DNA of 15,045 nt from DASVDK01 sp036381125 [NCBI: Thermodesulfobacteriota bacterium] (GTDB lineage: Bacteria > DASVDK01). The notes under the pieces were generated by a model that had not been told where the DNA came from, searched no databases, and saw nothing but the letters and a program-made list of their open reading frames with translations. Location of the stretch: positions 1 to 15,045 of the forward strand of contig DASVDK010000118.1 in NCBI GenBank assembly GCA_036381125.1, read 5' to 3'. Shown piece by piece: positions 6,840-13,865 of the stretch. The number at the start of each line of letters is the position of its first letter. Position 1 is the first letter of the stretch. A program made the translations under genes and the position numbers.

Positions 6840-7629
6840 CGGGTCGACCATCGCCTTCGGCGGCAGCCTGCTGCACCGGATCCCGGCAAGCTTCGCGCGC
6901 GAGGTGGCCAGGCAGGGGCGGCGCGGTCTCCGGTTCGTCAAGCCGTCGGCGGCCTACGACCTCGACCTCCTCTGCGCGGCCGGATGCGTCTCGACGGTGG
7001 ACGCCGGCATCGTCGCCATGGAGGGAGGCTTCGGGCTCGCCCCGAGCTACCGGGCGGCCGTGGAGAGCGGCCGGGTCACCGTCCACGAGCACGCCTGAAT
7101 CTCGCTGGTCGCCGGGCTGCGGGCCGCAGCCTTCGGGATCCCGTTCATGCCGGTCGCCGGGATGCGCGGCAGCGACGTGCCGGCCGCCGGCGGCCTTCGC
7201 CTCGCAAAGGACCCCTTCACGGGGGAGGAGGTCTACGCGGCGCCCCGCCTCGACCTCGACTGGGCGGTCCTGCACGTCCAGGAGGCCGACCCCCTCGGCA
7301 ACGCGCGCGTCTACGGCACCCCGTTCTGGGACCGCGTGATGTCGCGGGCGGCCAAAGGGGTCATCGTGACGGCCGAGCGGATCGTGCCGACCGAGGAGCT
7401 GGCGCGGCAGCCCGAGCTGACGCTGGTCCCGGGGATCCTCGTGCGGGCGGTCGTCCACGCGCCGCACGGCGCCTGGCCGGCGAGCTGCACGCCGTACTAC
7501 GAGATCGACCGGGCGGGCGTGGCCGCGTACCTCGCCGCCTCGGCCGACCCGGAGGCGCTCGGACGGCACCTCGAGACGACGGACGAGGCGCTGCGGCGGA
7601 CGGCCGCGCGCGCGGCGGCGGAACGGTGA
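6790..7629 (+). CDS. CoA-transferase subunit A (GctA/IpdA-like), putative new selenoprotein, Sec at residue 103
   Basis: Alpha subunit of a class I CoA-transferase-fold heterodimer, 279 residues if UGA 7096-7098 is read through. Before the UGA: GSTIAFGGSLLHRIPASFAREVA (19-41) and a Rossmann-type core up to VTVHEHA. After it, in the same frame: ISLVAGLRAAAFGIPFMPVAGMRGSDV, a typical continuation of the family (RA-A-G-PF-P-GSD). The length then fits IpdA/GctA. From memory, the UGA aligns with a conserved Glu of IpdA (EMDEGML) and a His of GctA (EEYSHFGM), so Sec would lie at the active site. A SECIS-like hairpin follows. AGGAGG at 6778-6783 precedes the ATG by 6 nt. The stop overlaps the B-subunit GTG start. 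The alternative is a nonsense mutation, but the frame beyond is intact and two certain Sec genes share the operon. Confidence 0.85.
7096..7131 (+). promoter_or_regulatory. Sec UGA codon and SECIS-like hairpin in the CoA-transferase A gene
   Basis: UGA at 7096-7098. A perfect 7-bp stem, GGCTGCG (7115-7121) with CGCAGCC (7125-7131), closes the loop GGC (7122-7124); a G-U pair (7114, 7132) can extend it. The loop begins 23 nt after the UGA and starts with GG. Stem length, loop size and loop sequence match the hairpin in the grdB-like gene and closely match grdA. Shared architecture in an unrelated protein family argues for a functional SECIS rather than chance, although GC-rich DNA makes single hairpins common. 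Confidence 0.78.
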
Positions 7630-8357
7630 GCGCCGTGGCCGCCGGGACGCCGGAGACGATGATCTGCGCCATCGCGCGGCTCCTGCGCGACGGCGAGCGG
7701 GTGTTCCACGGGGTCGCCTCGGTGATCCCGATGCTCGCCGTGAACCTCGCACGGAGGGTCCACGCCCCGCGCCTGACCTACATCAACATCGCGGGCGGGA
7801 TCGACCCCGCGCCGCGCTACCTGCCCGAGTCGAGCACCGACCCCGAGCTCGCGCGGGGGAGCGCGTCGATCTTCAACAACGAGGACTTCTACGACCTCTG
7901 CGCCCGAGGGGGGATCGACGTGGCCTTCCTCGGCGCGACGCAGATGGACGCCCTGGGACGGACCAACAACAGCGTGATCGGGCCGTACGACCGGCCGAAG
8001 GTCCGCCTGCCGGGCGGCGGCGGGGCGGCGGTCGTGCTCCCCACCGCGCGTCGGGTGATCGTCTGGCGCACGGTCCACACGCCGAAGGTCTTCGTCGAGC
8101 GGCTCGACTTCGTGACCGGGGTCGGCAACCTCGACCGCGTGGTGACCCCGCTCTGCGTCTTCCAGCGGCGGGACGGACGGCTCGCGGTCGAGTCGATCCA
8201 CCCGGGCCACACGCGCGAGGAGGTGGCGGCCCGGACCGGCTTCGCGCTCGAGATCCCGCCCGACGTCCCGACGACCCCGCCCCCGACGGAGGCCGAACTC
8301 GCGGCGATCGAGGCGATCGACCCGCGCGGCGTCCGCCGGATCGAGTTCGGATCGTGA
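7626..8357 (+). CDS. CoA-transferase subunit B (GctB/IpdB-like)
   Basis: Beta subunit partner of the preceding gene, 243 residues. Seen: VFHGVASVIPMLAVNLARRVHAP (26-48), LTYINIAGGIDPAP (50-63), GGIDVAFLGATQMDALGRTNNSVIGPYDRPKVRLPGGGGAA (95-135), then VFVERLDFVTGVG and PLCVFQRRDGRLAVESIHPG, all typical of this subunit. Class I CoA-transferases carry a catalytic Glu in the beta subunit (Glu54 of glutaconate CoA-transferase, in an E-x-G motif). The matching segment here is INIAGG with no Glu, as in the IpdB-like branch whose members act as hydrolases (from memory). A plain CoA-transfer mechanism is therefore doubtful. The GTG start overlaps the A-subunit stop (GTGA) and the stop overlaps the next GTG start, so the genes are tightly coupled. 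Confidence 0.88.
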   Translation: MSAVAAGTPETMICAIARLLRDGERVFHGVASVIPMLAVNLARRVHAPRLTYINIAGGIDPAPRYLPESSTDPELARGSASIFNNEDFYDLCARGGIDVAFLGATQMDALGRTNNSVIGPYDRPKVRLPGGGGAAVVLPTARRVIVWRTVHTPKVFVERLDFVTGVGNLDRVVTPLCVFQRRDGRLAVESIHPGHTREEVAARTGFALEIPPDVPTTPPPTEAELAAIEAIDPRGVRRIEFGS

Positions 8358-9871
8358 CGCCGACGCTCGGGGAAGCGCTGGCGCGGCAGGCGGCCCGGGC
8401 GGATCTGCGCGGCCGCCCCTTCATCCTGACCGACGGGGACGCGATCACCTTCGGCGACCTCGACCGCCTGGCGGCGCGCGTCGCCGGCCGGCTCGCCGAG
8501 GCGGGCGTCCGGCCGGGCGACGTGGTCTCGGCGCTCCTGCCGAACTCGCCGGCCTTCGTCGTCGACATGTTCGGCGCGTACCGGGCCGGGGCCCGCTTCT
8601 GCCCGCTCAACCCGCGCCTGACGCCGACGGAGATCCGCTTCCAGCTCGCGGACTCGGGGGCGCGCGTGGTGGTGACCGACGCCGAGCACGCGCCGCTCTT
8701 CGCGCGGCTCGCCGCGGAGCTCCCCTCCCTCGCGCACGTCCTGGTCCTGGCCGACCGGGAGGACCTCGCGGGGCTGCCCGATCCCCCGGGCGCCGCCCCG
8801 TCCGCCGTCGAGGATCCCGACGCGGTCGCGCTCGTGATGTACACGTCGGGGACGACCGGCTCGCCCAAGGGGGTGATGCTGTCGCACCGGAACGTCCTCC
8901 TGAACGCCTCGCAGGTCATGGAGCGGAGCGAGGTGACGGCGGACGACCGGGTGCTCCACATCATGCCGCTCTTCCACACCAACGGCATCGTCAACACGAC
9001 CGTGGGCCCGCTCCTCGCCGGCGCCTCCATCGCGCTCCGGCCGCGCTTCGACCTCGCCGACTTCTGGCCCGCGGTGGCCCGCTTCCGGCCGACCTACTTC
9101 ACCGGCGTGCCGACCGTCTACAGCCGCTTGCTCGCCGCGCCCGATCCGGGACTCGACCGGTCGTCGCTCCGATTCGTCCGCTGCGGGTCGGCGCCGATGC
9201 CGGTCGAGCTCCAGGAGCGGGTCGAGGCGTGGCTCGGCGTCCCGGTCGTCATCAGTTACGGCCTCGCCGAGGGGACCTGCACGAGCACGATGAACCCCGT
9301 GTCGGGCCGGCGCAAGGTGGGATCGGTGGGGCTGCCGCTCTCGGGGCAGGAGGTGAGGATCCACGACGACGCCGGGCGCGAGCTGCCGGCCGGCACGGTG
9401 GGCGAGGTCTGCATCCGCGGGGGGACCGTCATGCAGGGGTATCTCAATCGGCCGGAGGAGACCGCCGCCGTCCTTCGCGACGGCTGGCTCCGGAGCGGCG
9501 ACCTCGGCTACCTCGACGCCGACGGCTATCTCTTCCTGACCGACCGGAAGAAGGACATCATCATCCGGGGGGGCGAGAACATCTCGGCGCGGGAGGTCGA
9601 GGACGTCCTCTACCGACACCCGGCCGTCCTGGAGGCCGCGGTCGTCGGCGCGCCCGACCCGGATCTCGGCGAGCAGCCGGTGGCGTGCGTGGTGCCGCGG
9701 CCGGGCGCGACCATCGACGCGGGCGAGCTGATCGAGTTCTGCCGCGAGCGGCTCGCCCGCTTCAAGACGCCGCGTCGCGTCGTCGTCCTCGACGACCTGC
9801 CGAAGAACGGCGTCGGCAAGATCGTGAAGGCGGCGCTTCGCGAGCGGGTCGGCGGGGGGAGCGCGCCGTGA
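8354..9871 (+). CDS. AMP-forming acyl-CoA synthetase / carboxylate-CoA ligase (class I adenylate-forming enzyme)
   Basis: A 505-residue ligase that activates a carboxylate with ATP to an acyl-AMP and then an acyl-CoA. Motifs: P-loop-like YTSGTTGSPKG (163-173); PLFHTNG in the substrate-binding region; ISYGLAEGTCTSTMNP; hinge GDLGYLDADGYLFLTDRKKDIIIRGGENIS; and C-terminal NGVGKIVKAAL with the adenylation-step Lys at about 489. Length and motif order are normal for the family, close to long-chain or aromatic acyl-CoA ligases, but the acyl group cannot be read from the sequence. Together with the CoA-transferase-like pair and the tricarboxylate-type transporter, it implies that the imported substrate or product is a carboxylic acid processed as a CoA ester. 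The start GTG and the stop TGA both overlap neighbouring genes. Confidence 0.93.
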   Translation: MTPTLGEALARQAARADLRGRPFILTDGDAITFGDLDRLAARVAGRLAEAGVRPGDVVSALLPNSPAFVVDMFGAYRAGARFCPLNPRLTPTEIRFQLADSGARVVVTDAEHAPLFARLAAELPSLAHVLVLADREDLAGLPDPPGAAPSAVEDPDAVALVMYTSGTTGSPKGVMLSHRNVLLNASQVMERSEVTADDRVLHIMPLFHTNGIVNTTVGPLLAGASIALRPRFDLADFWPAVARFRPTYFTGVPTVYSRLLAAPDPGLDRSSLRFVRCGSAPMPVELQERVEAWLGVPVVISYGLAEGTCTSTMNPVSGRRKVGSVGLPLSGQEVRIHDDAGRELPAGTVGEVCIRGGTVMQGYLNRPEETAAVLRDGWLRSGDLGYLDADGYLFLTDRKKDIIIRGGENISAREVEDVLYRHPAVLEAAVVGAPDPDLGEQPVACVVPRPGATIDAGELIEFCRERLARFKTPRRVVVLDDLPKNGVGKIVKAALRERVGGGSAP

Positions 9872-10299
9872 CGTACCGCGACTGGTACGGCGCGCTGGCC
9901 TTCCTCCTCGCCTCGGCTGCCGTCGTGGCCGGGGCGATCCGACTCGGCGTCGGCACGCTGCGGGATCCCGGTTCGGGATTCGCGCCGCTCGCGTTCGCGG
10001 CGGTGCTCGGGCTCCTCTCCGTCATCCGGCTCGTCGGGACCATCCGCGCGGCGCCGTACCGGGTCGAGGGCCGGTGGCTGCGGGTGGCGGCGGTCTGCAT
10101 CCTCCTGCTCGCGTGGGGCCTCGCCGTGCAGACGGTCGGCTACCTGGTCGCCACGTTCCTGGTGGCCATAGGCTTCGTGCTGGTCGGCGGCCGCTCCGTC
10201 TACGCGGCGCTCGCCTTCGGCGTGGGGGCGGCCCTCGCGGTCGAGTTCGTCTTCGTGCGCTGGCTCGCGACGCCGCTGCCGCGCGGGACCCTCTTCTAG
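9868..10299 (+). CDS. tctB: tripartite tricarboxylate transporter small membrane subunit TctB
   Basis: A 143-residue membrane protein with four hydrophobic segments: about 5-25 (YGALAFLLASAAVVAGAIRL), 37-56 (SGFAPLAFAAVLGLLSVIRL), about 72-110 (a long stretch containing VAAVCILLLAWGLAVQTVGYLVATFLVAI), and about 115-133 near the C-terminus. Size and topology match the poorly conserved TctB partner of TctA. The GTG start overlaps the ligase stop (GTGA). It is followed after 3 nt by tctA, giving the usual B-A pairing. The identification rests on context as much as on sequence. Confidence 0.88.
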   Translation: MTYRDWYGALAFLLASAAVVAGAIRLGVGTLRDPGSGFAPLAFAAVLGLLSVIRLVGTIRAAPYRVEGRWLRVAAVCILLLAWGLAVQTVGYLVATFLVAIGFVLVGGRSVYAALAFGVGAALAVEFVFVRWLATPLPRGTLF

Positions 10300-10302
10300 G
10301 CC

Positions 10303-11799
10303 ATGGAGACCCTCGACCTCCTCGCCCAGGGCTTCCAGGTCGCCCTCACGCCGACCAACCTGCTCTTCGCGCTCGTCGGCGTCACGGTCGGCACGCTCGT
10401 CGGCGTCCTCCCGGGGCTCGGACCCTCCGGCGCGCTCGCCATCCTCCTGCCGACGACCTACCAGGCGTCGCCCGTCTCCTCGATCATCATGCTCGCCGGC
10501 ATCTACCACGGCGCCATGTACGGCGGGTCGACGACCTCGGTCCTCGTGAACATCCCGGGCGAGGCCTCCTCGGTGGTGACCTGCCTCGACGGCTACCAGA
10601 TGGCGCGCCGGGGTCGCGCGGGACCGGCGCTCGGGATGGCCGCGTTCGCGTCGTTCATCGCCGGCACGCTCTCGCTCGTCGGGCTCATCCTCCTGGCCCC
10701 CCCGCTCGCCGCCTTCGCCCTGCGCTTCGGGCCGACGGAGTACTTCGCCCTGATGGTCGCCGGGCTGGTGATCCTCTCCTACATGACGCACGGGTCGATG
10801 GTGAAGGGGCTCATGATGGCGGCGGCCGGCCTCGTCCTCGGCACGGTCGGCCTCGACACCATCACCGGGCGTCCCAGGTTCACCTTCGGGCTGACCGAGC
10901 TGTCGGACGGGATCGGCTTCCTGCCGATGGCCATGGGGCTCTTCGGGATCGCCGAGGTCCTGGTCGGCCTCGAAGGGGGAGAGAAGCGAGACGTGTACAC
11001 CGGAAGGCTGCACGGGCTCCTGCCGACTCGGCGCGACTGGTCGGAGTCGGGCCTTCCGATCGCGCGCGGCTCGGTGATCGGCTTCCTCCTCGGGATCCTC
11101 CCCGGCGGGGGGGCGGTGCTGTCCTCCTTCGTGTCGTACGCGGTCGAGCGGCGCCTCGCCCGGCGGCCCGAGGAGTTCGGGAAGGGGGCGATCGCCGGGC
11201 TGGCCGGACCGGAAGCGGCCAACAACGCCGGCTCGACGGGCGCGTTCATCCCGATGCTGTCGCTCGGGATCCCGTCGAACTCGGCGACGGCGATTCTCCT
11301 CGGCGCCCTGCTGATCTACGGTGTGCAGCCGGGGCCGCTCCTCATGCGGACGCACCCCGACCTCTTCTGGGGGGTCGTCGCGAGCATGTACCTCGGCAAC
11401 CTGATGCTGCTCATGCTCAACCTTCCGCTCATCGGTCTCTGGGTGCGGCTGTTGAGGGTGCCGTACGACTATCTCTTCCCGGCGATCCTCCTCTTCTGTC
11501 TCGTGGGGGTCTACAGCGTCAACAACAGCACGACCGAAGTCCTGCTCATGGTCGCGTTCGGCCTCCTCGGCTACCTCCTGCGGAAGGCCGGCTTCGACCC
11601 GGCGCCGATGGTGCTGGCGCTCATCCTCGGGCCGATGCTCGAGCTGAACTTCCGGCAGGCGCTGATCCTGAGTCAGGGTGACCTGACGGCGTTCGTCCGG
11701 CACCCGATCGCGGCCGTGTTGCTCCTCGTCGCGGCCGTCCTGCTCGTGCTCCCGATCGTCCAGGACCTTTCCAGGAAGAAAGGAGACCGTCATGCGTAG
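10303..11799 (+). CDS. tctA: tripartite tricarboxylate transporter large permease subunit TctA
   Basis: A 498-residue permease with about 12 hydrophobic segments; it moves a carboxylate across the inner membrane using the ion gradient and TctC-delivered substrate. Seen: the signature GVLPGLGPSGALAILLPTTY near residues 37-56, GGSTTSVLVNIPGEASSVVTCLDGYQMAR, GLAGPEAANNAGSTGAFIPMLSLGIPSNSATAILLGAL, and a repeat-like second GILPGGGAVLSSF. Length is normal. The stop lies inside the start of tctC (ATGCGTAG), giving an 8-nt overlap. Its place at the end of a selenoprotein and CoA-enzyme operon suggests it imports the substrate of that pathway. Confidence 0.95.
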   Translation: METLDLLAQGFQVALTPTNLLFALVGVTVGTLVGVLPGLGPSGALAILLPTTYQASPVSSIIMLAGIYHGAMYGGSTTSVLVNIPGEASSVVTCLDGYQMARRGRAGPALGMAAFASFIAGTLSLVGLILLAPPLAAFALRFGPTEYFALMVAGLVILSYMTHGSMVKGLMMAAAGLVLGTVGLDTITGRPRFTFGLTELSDGIGFLPMAMGLFGIAEVLVGLEGGEKRDVYTGRLHGLLPTRRDWSESGLPIARGSVIGFLLGILPGGGAVLSSFVSYAVERRLARRPEEFGKGAIAGLAGPEAANNAGSTGAFIPMLSLGIPSNSATAILLGALLIYGVQPGPLLMRTHPDLFWGVVASMYLGNLMLLMLNLPLIGLWVRLLRVPYDYLFPAILLFCLVGVYSVNNSTTEVLLMVAFGLLGYLLRKAGFDPAPMVLALILGPMLELNFRQALILSQGDLTAFVRHPIAAVLLLVAAVLLVLPIVQDLSRKKGDRHA

Positions 11800-12745
11800 G
11801 CGCATTGCCCTGCTCGCCGCGGTGCTCGTCGGCTCGCTCGCCGCGACTGCTCGGGCCGACGACTTCCCGAGCCGAGCGATCACCCTGATCATTCCGACAT
11901 CGCCGGGCGGCTCGGCCTCGGTGTCGGGGCAGATCATCGCCGAGGCGCTCAAGCGGGAACTCAAGCAGTCCGTCCTGATCGTGTACAAGCCGGGCGCCGC
12001 GCAGGCCCTCGGGACCGAGCAGGTCCTCAAGTCCCGCCCGGACGGCTACACGCTCGGCTGGACCTTCGAGCCGGACCTCGCCTCCAAGATGGTGGCCGAC
12101 GGCAAGAGCCTCTCGTTCGGGAAGGGCGACCTGGTGCACCTCGGCGCCGCCGGCTTCGCGCCCTACTTCCTCTGGGTGAAGGCCGACGCGCCGTGGAAGA
12201 CGCTCGACGAGCTGGTGGCCGCCGGGAAGCAGAAGGGCATCTCCTACAGCTCGTCCGGCGTCGCGACGATGGGCCACGTCTACGCGGAGATGTTCGTGCG
12301 CCGGGCGGGGATCAAGGCGACGCACGTCCCGTACCAGGGGGGAGGGCCGGCGACGACCGCGCTGCTCGGCGGGCACGTCGACATGTCCGTCGGCTCGTAC
12401 GGCCGCATGAAGCAGTACATGGACTCGAACCTCGTCCGGCCGCTCGCGATCCTCGTGGACGAGCGGCTGCCCGACCTCGCGGAGGTGCCGACGCTCGAGG
12501 AGCGGGGCCTCGACCTTCCCATCCAGGGCCAGATCTACCACCACCTCTTCGGGCCGAAGGGGATGCCGCCCGCGGTCGTCGAGACGATCACCAGCGCCTT
12601 CGAGCGGGCGGTTCGCGACCCGGCGACGCAGCAGGCGCTCGTGAAGGCCGGGTTCGACGGGCGGTGGCTGTCCGCGAAGGCCACGGAGGAGGCCTGGCTC
12701 AAGGACTTCGCCATCGTCGAGGAGGCGCTGTCGCAGATCAAGTAG
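11792..12745 (+). CDS. tctC: tripartite tricarboxylate transporter substrate-binding protein TctC (Bug family)
   Basis: A 317-residue periplasmic binding protein. A signal peptide of about 22 residues (MRRRIALLAAVLVGSLAATARA, cleavage before DDFPSR) is followed by the Bug fold: ITLIIPTSPGGSASVSGQIIAEAL, VYKPGAAQALGTEQVLKSRPDGYTLGW, VKADAPWKTLDELVAAGK, THVPYQGGGPATTALLGGHVDMSVGSYG, DLAEVPTLEERGLDL. Most Bug proteins read P-x-x-x-GG-x-x-D-x-x-A-R in the first loop (from memory); here it is GGSASVSGQ, with no Asp and no Arg, so the ligand is probably not a typical dicarboxylate. AGGAG lies about 7 nt before the ATG. Last gene of the operon; a strong hairpin follows. Confidence 0.94.
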   Translation: MRRRIALLAAVLVGSLAATARADDFPSRAITLIIPTSPGGSASVSGQIIAEALKRELKQSVLIVYKPGAAQALGTEQVLKSRPDGYTLGWTFEPDLASKMVADGKSLSFGKGDLVHLGAAGFAPYFLWVKADAPWKTLDELVAAGKQKGISYSSSGVATMGHVYAEMFVRRAGIKATHVPYQGGGPATTALLGGHVDMSVGSYGRMKQYMDSNLVRPLAILVDERLPDLAEVPTLEERGLDLPIQGQIYHHLFGPKGMPPAVVETITSAFERAVRDPATQQALVKAGFDGRWLSAKATEEAWLKDFAIVEEALSQIK

Positions 12746-12754
12746 GATCGGGGC

Positions 12755-12779
12755 TCCGGCGCGCCCCGCGCGCGCCGGA
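12755..12779 (+). terminator. terminator-like hairpin after the operon
   Basis: A perfect 9-bp stem, TCCGGCGCG (12755-12763) with CGCGCCGGA (12771-12779), and a 7-nt loop, starting 9 nt after the tctC stop. There is no T-tract after it, so it is not a textbook Rho-independent terminator, but position and strength fit an end-of-operon structure. It also lies downstream of the converging vapC remnant. Confidence 0.55.
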
Positions 12780-12811
12780 AGCCGCCCCCGGCGCGGGCCG
12801 CCTCGGAGGCG

Positions 12812-12989
12812 CTACCGGGAGGTCGGGTCGATGGTCCGCGGGCCGGGGAAGCGCCGGAAGTCCGCACCCACGCGATCCGGACGGGCGCCGGTCCCGAGAA
12901 GGCGGCCTCGAGCCAGGTCCGGCATCGATCGTGATGCGGCGACCGGAGATCGGAGGCGTGGAGGAGCACGTTGGCGTCGACAGCGTCAT
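12812..12989 (-). pseudogene. VapC-type PIN-domain toxin remnant (frameshifted, internally deleted)
   Basis: The N-terminal PIN motif VDANVLLHASDLRSPHH and RTWLEAAFSGPAPVRIAW are clear. The ATG (12989) overlaps the antitoxin stop as ATGA, normal for vapBC, but it is out of frame with VDANVLL because a base is missing just after the start. After AWV the body is lost: another frame resumes directly at DFRRFPGPRTIDPTSR and a TAG at 12812, the usual C-terminal end of these toxins. About 178 bases remain, against roughly 400 for an intact gene. The central acidic PIN residues are gone, so it cannot be an active RNase. Confidence 0.75.
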
Positions 12990-13189
12990 CGCCGCAACGG
13001 CCCCTCGATCTGGTCGAGCAGCTCCTCGACGTTGTCGTAGCTCGGACCGGGCCGCAGCCCGCCGAGGTCACGGGTGCGGACCTCGAATCGGGCGGCCGGC
13101 GCCTCGCACCGGGAGGCGAGCCCGAGCCGCAACGCCTCGGCCTTCAGCTTCGCGGCGACGTCCGGGTCCAGGGTGAGCGTCGTTCGCAC
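12986..13189 (-). CDS. VapB-like antitoxin, shortened ribbon-helix-helix, probably decaying
   Basis: Small protein starting VRTTLTLDPDVAAKLKAEA from GTG 13189 (67 residues). An alternative ATG at 13213 would add eight residues and overlap the msrQ stop by one base (TGATG). The RTTLTLDPDVAAKLK start is the beta strand and first helix of a ribbon-helix-helix antitoxin. The C-terminus DLGGLRPGPSYDNVEELLDQIEGP is the toxin-binding tail seen in such pairs. Between them the usual segment with the second helix (of the type SFKEVVNEALR) seems to be missing, judging by family memory, so DNA binding may be lost. Its toxin partner is a pseudogene, consistent with relaxed selection on the pair. Confidence 0.6.
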   Translation of the reverse strand: MRTTLTLDPDVAAKLKAEALRLGLASRCEAPAARFEVRTRDLGGLRPGPSYDNVEELLDQIEGPLRR

Positions 13190-13212
13190 ATCGTGCTGCT
13201 TTGTCCGATGCA

Positions 13213-13863
13213 TCACGAAGTCAAGTCGGCCGGGGCGCCGCGCGCCGCCGCCCGGAGCGCGGCGGTCCTCCGCTTCGCCGCGCGCCGCCAGACGCGGTAG
13301 CCGAGGAGCGCCGCCAGGGCGGCGGCGAAGAGGGCCGGCTCGCGCGTGTCGGCCTTGACGAGGAGGAAGTAATGGACCACGCCGAGGACGGCGGCGGGGT
13401 AGACGAGGTAGTGGAGCCGCTGCCAGCGCTTGCCGCCGAGGCGGCGCACCCAGCCGTCGGTCGAGGTGACCGCGAGCGGCACGAGCATGAGGAACGCCGT
13501 CATGCCGACGGTGATGTAGGGGCGCTTGACGATGTCGGCCCCGATGGCGCCCCAGTCGAAGAAGTGGTCGACGGCCACGTAGTTCGTCACGTGGAGCGCG
13601 ACGTAGCCGAACGCCACGAGCCCGAGCATGCGGCGCAGCCGGATCGCCCGGTTCCACCGGGTGAGCTGGCGCAGCGGCGTGACGGCGAGGCTCGCCAGGA
13701 GGAGCGCGAGTCCCCACCAGCCGAGGAGCCGCGTGGCCGCCTCTATGGGGTTGGCCCCGAGCCGGTCGGTGAAGAACCAGTAGACGCCGTGGGCAAGCGG
13801 CAGGAGCGCCAGCCCGAAGACGATCGGCCTGACGACCCACCTGAACCGAAGCTCGGCGGACAC
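13213..13863 (-). CDS. msrQ: MsrQ, haem-binding membrane subunit of periplasmic methionine sulfoxide reductase
   Basis: A 216-residue inner-membrane protein that passes electrons from the respiratory chain to MsrP. Six hydrophobic segments: RPIVFGLALLPLAHGVYWFF, LLGWWGLALLLASLAVTPL, MLGLVAFGYVALHVTNYVAV, ITVGMTAFLMLVPLAVT, LHYLVYPAAVLGVVHYFLLV and ALFAAALAALLGYRVW. Candidate haem-ligand histidines occur in ALHVTNY, RLHYLVY and VVHYFLL. The motifs TPLRQLTRWNRAIRLRRMLGL and RLGGKRWQRLHYLVY are typical of the YedZ/MsrQ family. It begins at a GTG 2 nt after the msrP stop, so the two are co-transcribed. The length matches the family. Confidence 0.93.
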   Translation of the reverse strand: MSAELRFRWVVRPIVFGLALLPLAHGVYWFFTDRLGANPIEAATRLLGWWGLALLLASLAVTPLRQLTRWNRAIRLRRMLGLVAFGYVALHVTNYVAVDHFFDWGAIGADIVKRPYITVGMTAFLMLVPLAVTSTDGWVRRLGGKRWQRLHYLVYPAAVLGVVHYFLLVKADTREPALFAAALAALLGYRVWRRAAKRRTAALRAAARGAPADLTS

Positions 13864-13865
13864 CG

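Noticed and set aside
7147-7629. Separate gene starting at ATG 7147, with 6790-7098 as a truncated one
   Set aside because: Both halves form one CoA-transferase subunit A in the same frame. The conserved LRAAAFGIPF segment lies before ATG 7147, so a restart would delete part of the core. Read-through of the UGA explains the data better.
2763-7629. Global reassignment of UGA (genetic code 4 or 25)
   Set aside because: The grdB-like gene, grdC, grdA, iclR and both CoA-transferase genes end at TGA codons that coincide with family ends and overlap or adjoin the next start. Only three UGAs are internal, each with a hairpin.
9610-12030. An 806-codon minus-strand open frame over the acyl-CoA ligase and tctBAC
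   Set aside because: The translation is rich in Glu, Arg, Asp and His with no domain, opposite four clearly coding genes. A third-position GC shadow.
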